Shown here: piece after piece, positions 1 through 7,302 of the stretch
How positions within the stretch are numbered: the stretch's first letter is position 1
Layout: each line of letters opens with the position of its first letter
DNA from: Aquabacterium sp.
GTDB taxonomy: Bacteria; Pseudomonadota; Gammaproteobacteria; Burkholderiales; Burkholderiaceae_C
Assembly: GCA_017989885.1 (NCBI GenBank)
Contig: JAGNPA010000006.1
Location: 4,033-16,028 of the forward strand
Direction: 5' to 3'
Length of the DNA: 11,996 nucleotides
The notes under the pieces: model-generated
Databases searched by the model: none
What the model was told of the DNA's origin: nothing
What the model saw: the letters and a program-made list of their open reading frames with translations, nothing else
Made by a program: the position numbers and the translations under genes

Positions 1-78
1 GAAGGGCAGAGCGTCCCGGTCGGCGTCGGCCAGCCCACCTTGCGGATCGACGGCTTGACCGTCGGCGGTACCGCCTGA
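1..78 (+). CDS. C-terminal end of an unidentified upstream protein (partial)
   Basis: The frame is open from base 1 to a TGA at 76-78 and gives 25 residues ending in RIDGLTVGGTA. Third codon positions are almost all G or C, as expected for a real gene in this genome. The fragment is too short to assign a family. It does not resemble the C-terminus of ribosomal protein S17, which would normally precede rplN in proteobacteria. A hairpin follows directly (86-113), and the rplN promoter lies further downstream, so this gene is probably a separate transcription unit. Confidence 0.5.
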   Translation, partial: EGQSVPVGVGQPTLRIDGLTVGGTA

Positions 79-85
79 TTTTTTG

Positions 86-116
86 CATTCCTGCGTCGCC
101 TGGCGCAGGGATGTTT
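86..116 (+). terminator. Weak terminator-like hairpin after the upstream gene
   Basis: Bases 86-95 (CATTCCTGCG) pair with 104-113 (CGCAGGGATG) over 10 pairs including one G-U, around an 8-nt loop. Only a short TTT (114-116) follows, so it is a poor intrinsic terminator by sequence. It lies 7 nt after the upstream stop codon and before the rplN promoter, which fits a role in separating the two units. Confidence 0.4.
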
Positions 117-146
117 CGCCCCTTGTCATTTTTATGCAGAGAGTGC

Positions 147-176
147 TTGACCCTTGCTTGGGTTCTCATGCATAAT
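147..176 (+). promoter_or_regulatory. Sigma70-type promoter of the spc operon
   Basis: A -35 hexamer TTGACC (147-152, 5 of 6 consensus) and a -10 hexamer CATAAT (171-176, 5 of 6) are separated by 18 nt. Transcription would start near 183 and leave a leader of about 200 nt before rplN. No competing promoter of similar quality was seen between here and rplN. Confidence 0.7.
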
Positions 177-182
177 ACAAGG

Positions 183-382
183 CTTCGCTGCTCAAGCGAT
201 CAGTTCTGGCCTGGTTACCCTCGCTGGTCTGCTGCAAGACTCAAATTGCATCAGGCACGCGCTGCGGCAGGATTCTCGGAATTGAAAGCTTGTTCAGATC
301 CGCCCGTTCTACGGGCCCAAGACTGACCGTTCGTTGTTGTGCAGTTGTTTGTGCAGCCGATCGGGCCAAGTTGGGGTACACC
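183..382 (+). promoter_or_regulatory. Untranslated leader of rplN, possibly structured
   Basis: About 200 nt lie between the predicted start of transcription and the rplN ATG, with no ATG in between. A 6-bp hairpin is present (302-307 GCCCGT with 311-316 ACGGGC, loop TCT). CCCAA (316-320) can pair with TTGGG (371-375), which overlaps the only Shine-Dalgarno-like run (GGGG, 373-376). An imperfect tandem repeat, TTGTTGTGCAG (334-344) then TTGTTTGTGCAG (345-356), sits just upstream. No known riboswitch or ribosomal-protein binding motif was recognised. Confidence 0.4.
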
Positions 383-751
383 ATGATCCAAATGCAATCG
401 CGACTTGACGTCGCTGACAACACGGGTGCTAAGAGCGTCATGTGCATCAAGGTGCTCGGTGGCTCAAAGCGTCGTTACGCCGGTATTGGCGACATCATCA
501 AGGTCAGCATCAAAGAAGCTGCACCGCGTGGTCGCGTCAAAAAAGGCGAGGTTTACAGCGCTGTGGTCGTCCGCACCGCCAAGGGTGTCCGTCGTCCCGA
601 CGGTTCCCTGGTGAAATTTGATGGCAATGCCGCCGTGCTGCTGAACGCCAAGCTGGAGCCGATCGGCACCCGCATCTTCGGCCCCGTGACGCGTGAACTG
701 CGTAGCGAGCGCTTCATGAAGATCGTGTCGCTGGCTCCCGAGGTTCTGTAA
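383..751 (+). CDS. rplN: 50S ribosomal protein L14
   Basis: This is L14 of the large ribosomal subunit, a universal 23S rRNA-binding protein near the base of the L7/L12 stalk and the intersubunit bridges to 16S rRNA. The protein has 122 residues, the usual bacterial length, beginning [17 protein letters not shown] and ending IVSLAPEVL, with the conserved segment [16 protein letters not shown] in the middle. The frame is open upstream to 290, but the family N-terminus is MIQMQ, so the ATG at 383 is chosen. The ribosome binding site is weak (GGGG at 373-376, 6 nt before the ATG). It is the first gene of the spc cluster, with rplX 30 nt downstream. Confidence 0.97.
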   Translation: MIQMQSRLDVADNTGAKSVMCIKVLGGSKRRYAGIGDIIKVSIKEAAPRGRVKKGEVYSAVVVRTAKGVRRPDGSLVKFDGNAAVLLNAKLEPIGTRIFGPVTRELRSERFMKIVSLAPEVL

Positions 752-781
752 CCCCTCGGCGCAACGCAAAGGACCGCTTTT

Positions 782-1099
782 ATGAACAAGCTCAAGACAG
801 GCGACCAGGTCATTGTTCTGACCGGCCGCGACAAAGGCAAGCGTGGCACCGTGTCCGCTCGCGTGGATGTCGACCATCTGTTGGTCGAAGGTGTGAACGT
901 TGCCAAAAAGCACGTCAAGCCTAACCCTCTGAAGGGCACCACCGGCGGCATCGTTGACAAGACCATGCCCATTCATCAGTCCAACGTGGCAATTTTCAAC
1001 CCTGCTTCTGGCAAGGCTGACCGCGTCGGTATCAAGCTCCTGGCTGACGGCAAAAAAGTGCGCGTCTTCAAGTCCAGCGGCGAAGAAATCAAGGCTTGA
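782..1099 (+). CDS. rplX: 50S ribosomal protein L24
   Basis: L24 is an assembly-initiating protein that binds the 5' domain of 23S rRNA and lies near the peptide exit tunnel. The 105-residue product starts with the KOW segment [18 protein letters not shown] (residues about 7-24) and has the expected [13 protein letters not shown] stretch after it. A clear AAAGGA (768-773) stands 8 nt before the ATG. The TGA stop (1097-1099) overlaps the Shine-Dalgarno of rplE, which suggests that the two genes are translationally coupled. Length and sequence are ordinary for the family. Confidence 0.97.
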   Translation: MNKLKTGDQVIVLTGRDKGKRGTVSARVDVDHLLVEGVNVAKKHVKPNPLKGTTGGIVDKTMPIHQSNVAIFNPASGKADRVGIKLLADGKKVRVFKSSGEEIKA

Positions 1100-1107
1100 G
1101 GTCAAAC

Positions 1108-1659
1108 ATGGCTCAAACACAAGCTCGCCTGCAGCAGTTTTACCGCGAAAAGGTCGTTCCCGACCTGATGGCCAAGTTCGGCTACAAGTCGATCATGGAA
1201 GTGCCGCGTCTGTCCAAGATCACCCTGAACATGGGTGTCTCGGAAGCCGTGTCGGACAAGAAGGTCATGGAACACGCCGTTGGCGACCTGACCAAGATCG
1301 CTGGCCAAAAGCCCGTGGTCACCATGTCCCGCAAGCCCATCGCCGGCTTCAAGATCCGCGAAAACATGCCCATCGGTTGCATGGTCACCCTGCGCGGTGC
1401 CACCATGTTCGAATTCCTGGACCGTTTCGTCACCATCTCGCTGCCTCGCGTTCGTGACTTCCGCGGTATCTCTGGTCGCTCCTTCGACGGTCGTGGTAAC
1501 TACAACGTCGGCGTCAAGGAACAGATCATTTTCCCGGAAATCGAGTACGACAAGATCGATGCCATCCGTGGTCTGAACATCAGCATCACGACGACGGCCA
1601 AGTCCGACGACGAAGCGAAGGCTCTGCTGGCTGCTTTCAAGTTCCCGTTCAAGAACTGA
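1108..1659 (+). CDS. rplE: 50S ribosomal protein L5
   Basis: L5 binds 5S rRNA and forms part of the central protuberance, contacting P-site tRNA and S13. The product has 183 residues, about the family length of 179, beginning [12 protein letters not shown] and containing LNMGVSEA and [21 protein letters not shown] at 1096 in the same frame would add four residues, but it overlaps the rplX stop. GAGGT (1098-1102) is well placed for the ATG at 1108. In E. coli S8 represses spc translation at this gene. A weak 5-bp pairing (1096-1100 with 1112-1116) encloses the start, but no S8 target could be recognised. Confidence 0.97.
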   Translation: MAQTQARLQQFYREKVVPDLMAKFGYKSIMEVPRLSKITLNMGVSEAVSDKKVMEHAVGDLTKIAGQKPVVTMSRKPIAGFKIRENMPIGCMVTLRGATMFEFLDRFVTISLPRVRDFRGISGRSFDGRGNYNVGVKEQIIFPEIEYDKIDAIRGLNISITTTAKSDDEAKALLAAFKFPFKN

Positions 1660-1667
1660 GGTACATC

Positions 1668-1973
1668 GTGGCTAAAGTATCCCTCAAGCAGCGCGAAGCA
1701 AAGCGCGAACAACTGGTTGCCAAGTACGCTCAGAAGTACGCCGAACTCAAGGCCATCAGCAATGATGCCAAGAAGTCCGACGAAGAGCGTTACCTCGCCC
1801 GTCTGGAACTGCAAAAGCTGCCCCGCAATGCCAACCCGACCCGTCTGCGCGCTCGTTGCGGTCTGACTGGTCGCCCACGTGGCACCTTCCGTCAATTTGG
1901 TCTGGGTCGTAGCAAGATCCGTGAATTGGCTTTCGCTGGCGACATCCCCGGTGTCACCAAGGCGAGCTGGTAA
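1668..1973 (+). CDS. rpsN: 30S ribosomal protein S14 (zinc-free long form)
   Basis: S14 is a small-subunit head protein needed for assembly of the 3' domain of 16S rRNA. The 101-residue product lacks the CxxC...CxxC zinc ribbon of the short S14 type and is the long, zinc-independent form usual in proteobacteria. The conserved C-terminal region contains [16 protein letters not shown]. The start is a GTG, set by GAGGT (1658-1662), which overlaps the rplE TGA. The spacing of only 8 nt to rplE points to coupled translation. Confidence 0.97.
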   Translation: MAKVSLKQREAKREQLVAKYAQKYAELKAISNDAKKSDEERYLARLELQKLPRNANPTRLRARCGLTGRPRGTFRQFGLGRSKIRELAFAGDIPGVTKASW

Positions 1974-2003
1974 TCCCAGCAGGTCACGAACAGGAGTTAT
2001 CCC

Positions 2004-2399
2004 ATGAGCATGAGTGATCCCATCGCCGACATGCTGACACGCATTCGCAACGCCCAAATGGTCTCCAAGACCGGCGTGGCCATGCCGTCGTCAAAGCTGA
2101 AAGTCGCGATTGCCCAGGTCCTGAAGGACGAAGGCTACATTGACGGTTTCGCCGTCACCGGTGAGGCTGCAAAGCCCACGCTGGAAATTTCGCTGAAGTA
2201 CTACGCTGGCCGTCCGGTCATCGAGCGCATCGAGCGTGTGTCCCGCCCCGGTCTGCGCATCTACAAGGGCCGTCACGCCATCCCTCAGGTCATGAATGGC
2301 CTGGGTGTTGCGATCGTGACCACCCCCAAGGGTGTCATGACCGACCGCAAGGCTCGCGCTGCCGGTATCGGTGGCGAAGTGCTCTGCTACGTCGCCTAA
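2004..2399 (+). CDS. rpsH: 30S ribosomal protein S8
   Basis: S8 binds the central domain of 16S rRNA (helix 21) and in E. coli is also the translational repressor of the spc operon. The product has 131 residues, starts [18 protein letters not shown] and ends with the family signature [17 protein letters not shown] and a short tail. Two ATGs are in frame at 2004 and 2010. The first is preferred because AGGAG (1992-1996) lies 7 nt upstream and E. coli S8 begins MSMQD. The 30-nt gap to rpsN contains nothing else. Confidence 0.97.
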   Translation: MSMSDPIADMLTRIRNAQMVSKTGVAMPSSKLKVAIAQVLKDEGYIDGFAVTGEAAKPTLEISLKYYAGRPVIERIERVSRPGLRIYKGRHAIPQVMNGLGVAIVTTPKGVMTDRKARAAGIGGEVLCYVA

Positions 2400-2415
2400 T
2401 CGAGGAGGAATCGCA

Positions 2416-2949
2416 ATGTCCCGCGTTGGAAAAATGCCGATCTCCGTCCCTCAAGGTGTGGACGTCCAGATCACCCCAGCCGCAGTCACCATCAAAGGCA
2501 GCCTCGGTACGCTGAGCCTGCCCTCCAACAGCCTGGTTGTCGTGACAAACGACGCCGGCGTGTTGAAGGTGGCGCCTGCCAATGATTCCGTGGCCGCTAA
2601 CGCCATGTCCGGCACAATCCGTGCCCTGCTGAACAACACCGTCAACGGTGTCAGCAAGGGTTTCGAGAAGAAGCTGAACCTGGTTGGCGTGGGCTTCCGT
2701 GCCCAGGCCCAGGGCCAAAAACTGAACCTGCAAATTGGTTTCTCTCACCCGGTGGTGAAAGACATGCCAGCAGGCATCAAGGTTGAGACGCCCACCCCGA
2801 CCGAAATCCTGATCAAGGGTTCCGATCGCCAGGTGGTTGGTCAGATTGCCGCCGAGATTCGTGCTTTCCGTCCGCCAGAGCCCTACAAGGGCAAGGGTAT
2901 CCGGTACGCAGACGAGCGTGTGGTCATCAAAGAGACCAAGAAGAAGTAA
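2416..2949 (+). CDS. rplF: 50S ribosomal protein L6
   Basis: L6 binds 23S rRNA near the sarcin-ricin loop and the factor-binding site. The product has 177 residues, the same as E. coli L6, from [12 protein letters not shown] to the basic end KETKKK. The two tandem L6 folds are visible as an N-terminal half (about 1-80) and a C-terminal half with the signature [17 protein letters not shown]. The frame runs open upstream into rpsH, but the ATG at 2416 has a very strong AGGAGG (2403-2408) 7 nt before it and gives the family N-terminus. Confidence 0.97.
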   Translation: MSRVGKMPISVPQGVDVQITPAAVTIKGSLGTLSLPSNSLVVVTNDAGVLKVAPANDSVAANAMSGTIRALLNNTVNGVSKGFEKKLNLVGVGFRAQAQGQKLNLQIGFSHPVVKDMPAGIKVETPTPTEILIKGSDRQVVGQIAAEIRAFRPPEPYKGKGIRYADERVVIKETKKK

Positions 2950-2963
2950 GGAGCTGATTCATC

Positions 2964-3326
2964 ATGGCAACAAGCAAGAAGGAACAGCGCCTGCGTCGCG
3001 CACGCCAGACGCGTGCCCGCATCGCCCTGCAAGGCGCAGTGCGTCTGACGGTCTTCCGCACCAATCTGCACATTTACGCCAGCGTGATTTCTGGCGACGG
3101 CAGCAAGGTCCTGGCCACCGCCTCGACCGCCGAGAAGGAAGTGCGCGAGCAACTCAAGGCCTCCGGCAGCAACACTGCTGCAGCGTCCTTGATTGGCAAG
3201 CGCATCGCCGAGAAGGCCAAAGCTGCTGGCGTCGAGAAGGTCGCTTTCGACCGCGCTGGATACCAGTACCACGGTCGTGTGAAGGCCTTGGCTGAAGCCG
3301 CGCGTGAAGCCGGTCTTCAGTTCTAA
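2964..3326 (+). CDS. rplR: 50S ribosomal protein L18
   Basis: L18 binds 5S rRNA together with L5 and L25 and helps attach it to 23S rRNA in the central protuberance. The 120-residue product has a lysine- and arginine-rich N-terminus ([16 protein letters not shown]), then [13 protein letters not shown] and the C-terminal [20 protein letters not shown] typical of the family. The Shine-Dalgarno TAAGGAG (2947-2953) includes the rplF stop codon, so translation is probably coupled. Confidence 0.97.
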   Translation: MATSKKEQRLRRARQTRARIALQGAVRLTVFRTNLHIYASVISGDGSKVLATASTAEKEVREQLKASGSNTAAASLIGKRIAEKAKAAGVEKVAFDRAGYQYHGRVKALAEAAREAGLQF

Positions 3327-3355
3327 GCCGCGTCTGCAACCGGAAGGAATTTCAA

Positions 3356-3874
3356 ATGGCTAAGTTTCAACCCAAGGTCGCGGACGAAGGTCGTGACGAC
3401 GGTCTGCGCGAGAAAATGATCCAGGTGAACCGCGTGACCAAAGTGGTCAAGGGCGGTCGGATCATGGGCTTCGCAGCACTGACCGTGGTCGGCGATGGCG
3501 ATGGCCGCGTTGGCATGGGCAAGGGTAAGGCGCGTGAAGTGCCCCTGGCCGTGCAAAAGGCGATGGACCAAGCCCGTCGCAACATGGTCAAGGTCTCGCT
3601 GAAGAACGGTTCCGTGCACCACAACATCCGTGGCGAACACGGTGCAGCCAAAGTGCTGCTGGCTCCGGCTCCCGCCGGTACCGGCATCATCGCTGGCGGC
3701 CCGATGCGCGCTGTGTTTGAAGTGATGGGCGTGACCGACATCGTGGCCAAGAGCCTCGGTTCGAGCAACCCTTACAACATGGTTCGCGCTACGTTCGACG
3801 CCCTCAACAAGGCGACGACCCCGGCCGAAGTCGCTGCCAAGCGCGGTCTGAACGTTGAAGACATCTTCAACTGA
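3356..3874 (+). CDS. rpsE: 30S ribosomal protein S5
   Basis: S5 sits at the mRNA entrance of the small subunit with S3 and S4 and affects decoding accuracy and helicase activity. The product has 172 residues. The N-terminal double-stranded-RNA-binding fold contains the signature [19 protein letters not shown] (about residues 32-50), and the C-terminal domain contains [21 protein letters not shown] and [13 protein letters not shown]. The Shine-Dalgarno is AAGGA (3344-3348), 7 nt before the ATG. Length and order are ordinary. Confidence 0.97.
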   Translation: MAKFQPKVADEGRDDGLREKMIQVNRVTKVVKGGRIMGFAALTVVGDGDGRVGMGKGKAREVPLAVQKAMDQARRNMVKVSLKNGSVHHNIRGEHGAAKVLLAPAPAGTGIIAGGPMRAVFEVMGVTDIVAKSLGSSNPYNMVRATFDALNKATTPAEVAAKRGLNVEDIFN

Positions 3875-3890
3875 TCGCGGGAGAGCTGAG

Positions 3891-4073
3891 ATGAGCGAAA
3901 AGAAAACTGTCACCGTCAAGCTGGTGCGTAGCCCGATCGGCACCCGTGTCGATCACCGCGCCACCGTGCGTGGTCTGGGTCTGCGTGGCATGAACAGCAC
4001 GTCTGTCCTGGAAGACACACCTGCTGTCCGCGGCATGATCAACAAGATCAGCTACATGGTCGTGGTGCTGTAA
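3891..4073 (+). CDS. rpmD: 50S ribosomal protein L30
   Basis: L30 is a small large-subunit protein. The product has 60 residues, beginning [17 protein letters not shown] and containing the conserved [20 protein letters not shown]. The frame is open upstream to 3855 inside rpsE, but the ATG at 3891 matches the family start and has GGGAG (3879-3883) 7 nt before it. It lies 16 nt after rpsE and 23 nt before rplO, the standard spc order. Confidence 0.96.
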   Translation: MSEKKTVTVKLVRSPIGTRVDHRATVRGLGLRGMNSTSVLEDTPAVRGMINKISYMVVVL

Positions 4074-4096
4074 GCACTTTGACACTGGGGAACACC

Positions 4097-4531
4097 ATGG
4101 AACTCAATAGCATCAAGCCCTCCGCAGGCGCCAAGCATGCCAAGCGCCGTGTCGGTCGCGGCATCGGTTCTGGCCTGGGCAAGACCGCTGGTCGCGGTCA
4201 CAAGGGTCAGAAGTCGCGTTCGGGCGGCTACCACAAGGTGGGTTTCGAAGGCGGTCAAATGCCTTTGCAACGTCGCCTGCCCAAGCGCGGTTTCAAGTCG
4301 CATCTGCTGAAGTACAACGCCGAGATCACCCTGTCCGAGCTGCAAGCTCTGGGCGCGGCTGAAGTCGACGTGCTGTCGCTCAAGCAAGCCGGCCTGATCC
4401 CCCAGATCGCCAAGGTGGTCAAGGTGATCAAGTCTGGCGAACTGTCGGCCAAGGTTGTGCTCAAGGGCATCGGCGCTACCGCCGGCGCCAAGGTCGCAAT
4501 CGAAGCTGCAGGTGGCTCGCTGGCTGAATAA
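4097..4531 (+). CDS. rplO: 50S ribosomal protein L15
   Basis: L15 binds 23S rRNA late in large-subunit assembly. The product has 144 residues, as in E. coli. It starts [20 protein letters not shown], continues with the glycine- and lysine-rich extension [13 protein letters not shown], and ends with the C-terminal signature [20 protein letters not shown]. An in-frame codon at 4079 would add six residues, but the ATG at 4097 gives the family start, with a modest GGGGA (4087-4091) before it. The gap to secY is 44 nt. Confidence 0.97.
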   Translation: MELNSIKPSAGAKHAKRRVGRGIGSGLGKTAGRGHKGQKSRSGGYHKVGFEGGQMPLQRRLPKRGFKSHLLKYNAEITLSELQALGAAEVDVLSLKQAGLIPQIAKVVKVIKSGELSAKVVLKGIGATAGAKVAIEAAGGSLAE

Positions 4532-4575
4532 GCCAACGAACACGGCGCGAACTTAAGACAGAGAACGGACTCAGC

Positions 4576-5886
4576 GTGGCAACTTCTCCCACACAACTGG
4601 CTCAAAGCGGCAAGTATGGCGACCTGCAACGTCGCTTGATCTTCCTGCTGCTCGCCTTGGTTGTCTACCGCATCGGGGCGCATATCCCCGTGCCCGGTAT
4701 CGACCCGGCGCAGCTGCAACAGTTGTTCAAGGGCCAGCAAGGCGGCATCCTGAGTCTGTTCAACATGTTCTCGGGCGGCGCGTTGTCGCGCTTCACCGTG
4801 TTCGCGCTGGGCATCATGCCCTACATTTCTGCGTCCATCATCATGCAGATGATGGGCTATGTGGTGCCGACTCTCGAAGCCTTGAAAAAGGAAGGCGAGG
4901 CCGGCCGCCGCAAGATCACCCAGTACACGCGTTTTGCGACGCTGGGCTTGGCCTTGTTCCAGTCGTTCGGCATTGCCGTCGCTTTGGAAGGCACGCCTGG
5001 TCTGGTGATCGACCCTGGTTTTGGTTTCCGCATGACTGCGGTGATCAGCCTGACTGCCGGCACCATGTTCCTCATGTGGCTGGGTGAGCAAATCACCGAA
5101 CGCGGTCTGGGCAACGGTATTTCGATCCTGATTTTTGGCGGTATCGCCGCGGGTCTGCCCTCTGCTCTGGGTGGTCTGTTCGAGCTGATCCGCACCGGTG
5201 CCATGAGCATTCCGGCTGCCATCTTCATCCTGGCGCTGGTGGTGATGGTCACCTATCTGGTGGTGTTCGTGGAGCGGGGTCAGCGCAAGATCCTGGTCAA
5301 CTACGCCAAGCGACAGGTCGGCAACCGTGTCTACGGTGGTCAGTCTTCGCACCTGCCTTTGAAGATCAACATGGCTGGCGTGATCCCTCCGATCTTCGCT
5401 TCGTCGATCATCCTGCTGCCGACGACCGCAGTGAGCTGGTTCGCCACCGGTGACAGCATGCGTTGGCTCAAGGACATCGCGGGGATGTTGTCGCCAGGCC
5501 AGCCGATCTATGTGCTTTTGTATTCTGTTGCGATCGTCTTCTTCTGCTTCTTCTACACGGCGCTGGTGTTCAACAGCCGTGAAACAGCAGACAATCTGAA
5601 GAAGAGCGGTGCTTTCATTCCTGGTATCCGCCCCGGTGACCAGACTGCCCGATACATCGACAAGATTCTCGGCCGTCTGACCCTGGTGGGTGCGGTGTAC
5701 ATCACGGCCGTGTGCCTGCTGCCCGAGTTCCTCGTGCTCAAGTACAACGTTCCGTTCTATTTTGGTGGGACGTCCCTGCTCATCATCGTGGTTGTCACGA
5801 TGGATTTCTGGGCACAGGTTCAGTCCTACGTCATGTCTCAGCAGTACGACTCGCTGCTGAAGAAGGCAAGTTTCAAGTCGAACTGA
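4576..5886 (+). CDS. secY: Preprotein translocase subunit SecY
   Basis: SecY is the channel of the Sec translocon in the inner membrane, working with SecE, SecG and SecA or the ribosome to export or insert proteins. The product has 436 residues, normal for the family, with about ten hydrophobic segments, the first being [20 protein letters not shown]. The plug and TM2 region contains [20 protein letters not shown]. The cytoplasmic loop near residues 335-355, implicated in SecA and ribosome contact, contains [19 protein letters not shown]. The start is a GTG with a weak ribosome binding site (GAGAACGGA near 4561-4569), so coupling to rplO is likely. In many betaproteobacteria infA follows, but here it appears to have decayed. 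Confidence 0.97.
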   Translation: MATSPTQLAQSGKYGDLQRRLIFLLLALVVYRIGAHIPVPGIDPAQLQQLFKGQQGGILSLFNMFSGGALSRFTVFALGIMPYISASIIMQMMGYVVPTLEALKKEGEAGRRKITQYTRFATLGLALFQSFGIAVALEGTPGLVIDPGFGFRMTAVISLTAGTMFLMWLGEQITERGLGNGISILIFGGIAAGLPSALGGLFELIRTGAMSIPAAIFILALVVMVTYLVVFVERGQRKILVNYAKRQVGNRVYGGQSSHLPLKINMAGVIPPIFASSIILLPTTAVSWFATGDSMRWLKDIAGMLSPGQPIYVLLYSVAIVFFCFFYTALVFNSRETADNLKKSGAFIPGIRPGDQTARYIDKILGRLTLVGAVYITAVCLLPEFLVLKYNVPFYFGGTSLLIIVVVTMDFWAQVQSYVMSQQYDSLLKKASFKSN

Positions 5887-5890
5887 ACCG

Positions 5891-5975
5891 CACCAGCTGG
5901 TCTGGTGTGATGAAGGACCAGGCGACCGGTTCGCCTGGTTGAGTCAGGGTTGCGACACCTCAAACAGGTGGTCGC
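5891..5975 (+). other. Three consecutive hairpins downstream of secY
   Basis: Three hairpins follow the secY stop. The first is 5891-5896 with 5902-5907 (CACCAG/CTGGTG, 6 bp, 5-nt loop). The second is 5917-5925 with 5931-5939 (9 perfect pairs, loop CCGGT). The third is 5952-5960 with 5966-5975 (9 pairs, one bulged G at 5970, loop CAAAC). None has a T-run, so they are not classical terminators. They might stabilise the 3' end of the secY message or slow transcription. An ATG at 5910 opens only a short frame that stops at 5940-5942. Confidence 0.45.
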
Positions 5976-6007
5976 GCTCCTTCAGCACAGTTTTGATGAG
6001 GCCGGCA

Positions 6008-6130
6008 GGCTGCATCACTTCCAAGCGTCGCGCTTTTGCATTACAATCGCGGATTGCTCTGGCCAAAAGTGACGTTGACTGCTTGCCGTACGTTTTGAGT
6101 CGTGCTCGCATCGTGTTCCGGGCGAAGTGA
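6008..6130 (+). pseudogene. infA: Decayed infA (translation initiation factor IF-1) remnant
   Basis: Normal order in many betaproteobacteria is secY-infA-rpmJ. Here no intact infA is present, but the frame ending at TGA 6128-6130 encodes PY-V-LSRARIVFRAK (6086-6127). Betaproteobacterial IF-1, as I recall it, ends TPYDLSRARIVFRAK. Further upstream, in a different frame, 6039-6074 reads HYNRGLLWPKVT, which lines up with HYIRILPGDKVT of IF-1 at 7 of 12 positions. Still further up, 6008-6025 reads GCITSK against GHISGK. The frame changes between these blocks imply small insertions and deletions, including one net missing base between 6066 and 6100. The N-terminal half is not recognisable. A functional infA must exist elsewhere in the genome, because IF-1 is essential. 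The remnant is an inference from remembered family sequence. Confidence 0.72.
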
Positions 6131-6167
6131 GCTTGAATTAGTTGACCCCGGAAACGTGGGCGAATTT

Positions 6168-6185
6168 CCGCTGAGAGATCAGCGG
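6168..6185 (+). other. 7-bp hairpin with GAGA loop just upstream of the rpmJ ribosome binding site
   Basis: CCGCTGA (6168-6174) pairs perfectly with TCAGCGG (6179-6185) around GAGA, a GNRA-type tetraloop. AGGAGA, the rpmJ Shine-Dalgarno, begins at 6189, so the hairpin ends 3 nt before it. It could limit or protect ribosome loading. No specific binding protein can be named. Confidence 0.45.
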
Positions 6186-6199
6186 TTCAGGAGAAGACC

Positions 6200-6313
6200 A
6201 TGAAAGTCTCGGCATCCGTCAAGAAGATGTGCCGTAATTGCAAAATCATCCGCCGCAAGGGCGTGGTTCGCGTGATTTGCACCGACCCGCGTCACAAGCA
6301 GCGTCAAGGCTAA
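6200..6313 (+). CDS. rpmJ: 50S ribosomal protein L36 (zinc-ribbon form)
   Basis: L36 is the smallest large-subunit protein and binds 23S rRNA near the L7/L12 stalk base region. The product is 37 residues, [20 protein letters not shown] and on to HKQRQG. It has the zinc-binding set Cys11, Cys14, Cys27 and His32, so it is the zinc-containing type. The start at 6200 is supported by AGGAGA (6189-6194) with 5 nt spacing. It lies 41 nt before rpsM and probably shares its transcript. Confidence 0.96.
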   Translation: MKVSASVKKMCRNCKIIRRKGVVRVICTDPRHKQRQG

Positions 6314-6354
6314 CCGCCTGACCTGGCGACGACACAAGCGTTCAGAGGACAGTT

Positions 6355-6717
6355 ATGGCACGTATTGCTGGCATCAACATTCCGCCGCACAAGCATACCG
6401 AAATCGGTCTGACTTCGATCTACGGCATTGGTCGCACCACCGCGCAGAAAATCTGCTCGGCGGCCGGCATTCCCTTCAATAAGAAGATCAAGGAATTGAC
6501 CGACGGCGACCTGGAAAAGATTCGGGAAGAAGTAGGCAAGCTCACCATTGAAGGTGACCTGCGCCGCGAGCTCTCGATGAACATCAAGCGACTGATGGAC
6601 CTGGGCTGCTATCGCGGCTTCCGTCACCGTCGTGGTCTGCCCCTTCGTGGCCAACGCACTCGCACTAACGCTCGCACTCGCAAGGGTCCGCGTAAGGCGA
6701 TCGCTGGCAAGAAGTGA
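6355..6717 (+). CDS. rpsM: 30S ribosomal protein S13
   Basis: S13 is a small-subunit head protein that contacts L5 and L31 across the subunits and the anticodon stem of P-site tRNA through its basic tail. The 120-residue product starts [20 protein letters not shown], has the helix-hairpin-helix region [19 protein letters not shown], and ends with the conserved basic tail [26 protein letters not shown] (6344-6349) lies 5 nt before the ATG. The leader before rpsM is only 41 nt, too short for the S4-binding pseudoknot that precedes rpsM in E. coli. Confidence 0.97.
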   Translation: MARIAGINIPPHKHTEIGLTSIYGIGRTTAQKICSAAGIPFNKKIKELTDGDLEKIREEVGKLTIEGDLRRELSMNIKRLMDLGCYRGFRHRRGLPLRGQRTRTNARTRKGPRKAIAGKK

Positions 6718-6752
6718 TCAGGCTAAGCGACTGAGTTCAAGAGAGATAAATC

Positions 6753-7157
6753 ATGGCTAAAGCACCTGCGAACAGCGCTGCACGTCGTGTAAGCAAGAAG
6801 GTCCGCAAGAACATTGCTGACGGTATTGCCCACGTGCACGCATCCTTCAACAACACCATCATCACCATCACGGACCGTCAGGGCAACTCCCTGGCTTGGG
6901 CTTCGTCTGGTGGTCAAGGCTTCAAGGGCTCGCGTAAGTCCACGCCGTTCGCTGCCCAGGTGGCTGCTGAAGTGGCAGGTCGCGCAGCTCAGGAGCAAGG
7001 CATCAAGAACCTCGATGTCGAGATCAAGGGCCCTGGTCCTGGTCGCGAATCGTCGGTGCGCGCCCTGGCTTCGCTGGGCATCCGCATCGCTTCGATCTCT
7101 GACGTGACGCCCGTGCCGCACAACGGCTGCCGTCCTCAGAAGCGTCGTCGCATCTGA
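6753..7157 (+). CDS. rpsK: 30S ribosomal protein S11
   Basis: S11 lies in the platform of the small subunit and helps shape the mRNA exit and E site. The product has 134 residues. Conserved pieces include [17 protein letters not shown], the [18 protein letters not shown] segment and the terminal [15 protein letters not shown]. The ribosome binding site is a modest GAGAG (6741-6745), 7 nt before the ATG. A long hairpin with a T-rich tail follows (7197-7239), suggesting that the S13-S11 transcript partly ends here. Confidence 0.97.
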   Translation: MAKAPANSAARRVSKKVRKNIADGIAHVHASFNNTIITITDRQGNSLAWASSGGQGFKGSRKSTPFAAQVAAEVAGRAAQEQGIKNLDVEIKGPGPGRESSVRALASLGIRIASISDVTPVPHNGCRPQKRRRI

Positions 7158-7196
7158 TGTGATTTGCTGGCTTGCCTTTCAGGCGGGCCGCTCCAC

Positions 7197-7239
7197 ACCT
7201 CGCGGGTCATGGTGACATGGCCGGCGAGGTTGTTTCGTT
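7197..7239 (+). terminator. Long hairpin with T-rich tail after rpsK
   Basis: The stem has ACCTCGC (7197-7203) pairing with GCGAGGT (7224-7230), a G-G mismatch (7204/7223), then GGTCATG (7205-7211) pairing with CATGGCC (7216-7222) with one G-U. The loop is GTGA, a GNRA-type tetraloop. It gives about 14 pairs, followed by TTGTTTCGTT (7230-7239). The tail is interrupted, so termination may be partial. It sits between rpsK and a new promoter for rpsD. Confidence 0.6.
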
Positions 7240-7267
7240 GCGTATTTCTGACGTGCCTGAGGGTGCG

Positions 7268-7296
7268 TTCAGAGTGAGCAACTCGCTTGCTATAAT
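7268..7296 (+). promoter_or_regulatory. Extended -10 promoter of rpsD-rpoA-rplQ
   Basis: A perfect -10 TATAAT (7291-7296) is preceded by TG at the extended -10 position (TGCTATAAT from 7288). A -35-like TTCAGA (7268-7273, 4 of 6) stands 17 nt upstream. Transcription would start near 7303 and leave a leader of about 136 nt before rpsD. It is the best promoter by sequence in the window. Confidence 0.75.
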
Positions 7297-7302
7297 GGCA
7301 GG

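Noticed and set aside
1096..1116. An S8 repressor target at the rplE start.
   Set aside because: Only a 5-bp, A-T-rich pairing (TTGAG with CTCAA) encloses the start, and the conserved core of the S8 helix-21 type site was not found.
4255..5352. A 365-codon open frame on the minus strand opposite secY.
   Set aside because: It lies wholly opposite a certain gene in GC-rich DNA, has a low-complexity composition rich in His, Gln, Asp and Arg, and has no family features.
5939..6130. A 63-codon open frame from TTG at 5939 as an intact small protein.
   Set aside because: There is no ribosome binding site, and only its end is meaningful, matching the IF-1 C-terminus. It is better read as part of a decayed infA.
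6142..6147. TTGACC before rpmJ as a promoter -35.
   Set aside because: The bases at the right distance (about 6164-6170, TTTCCG) do not resemble a -10 hexamer.
6314..6354. The E. coli-type S4 pseudoknot upstream of rpsM.
   Set aside because: Only 41 nt separate rpmJ from rpsM, too short for that structure.
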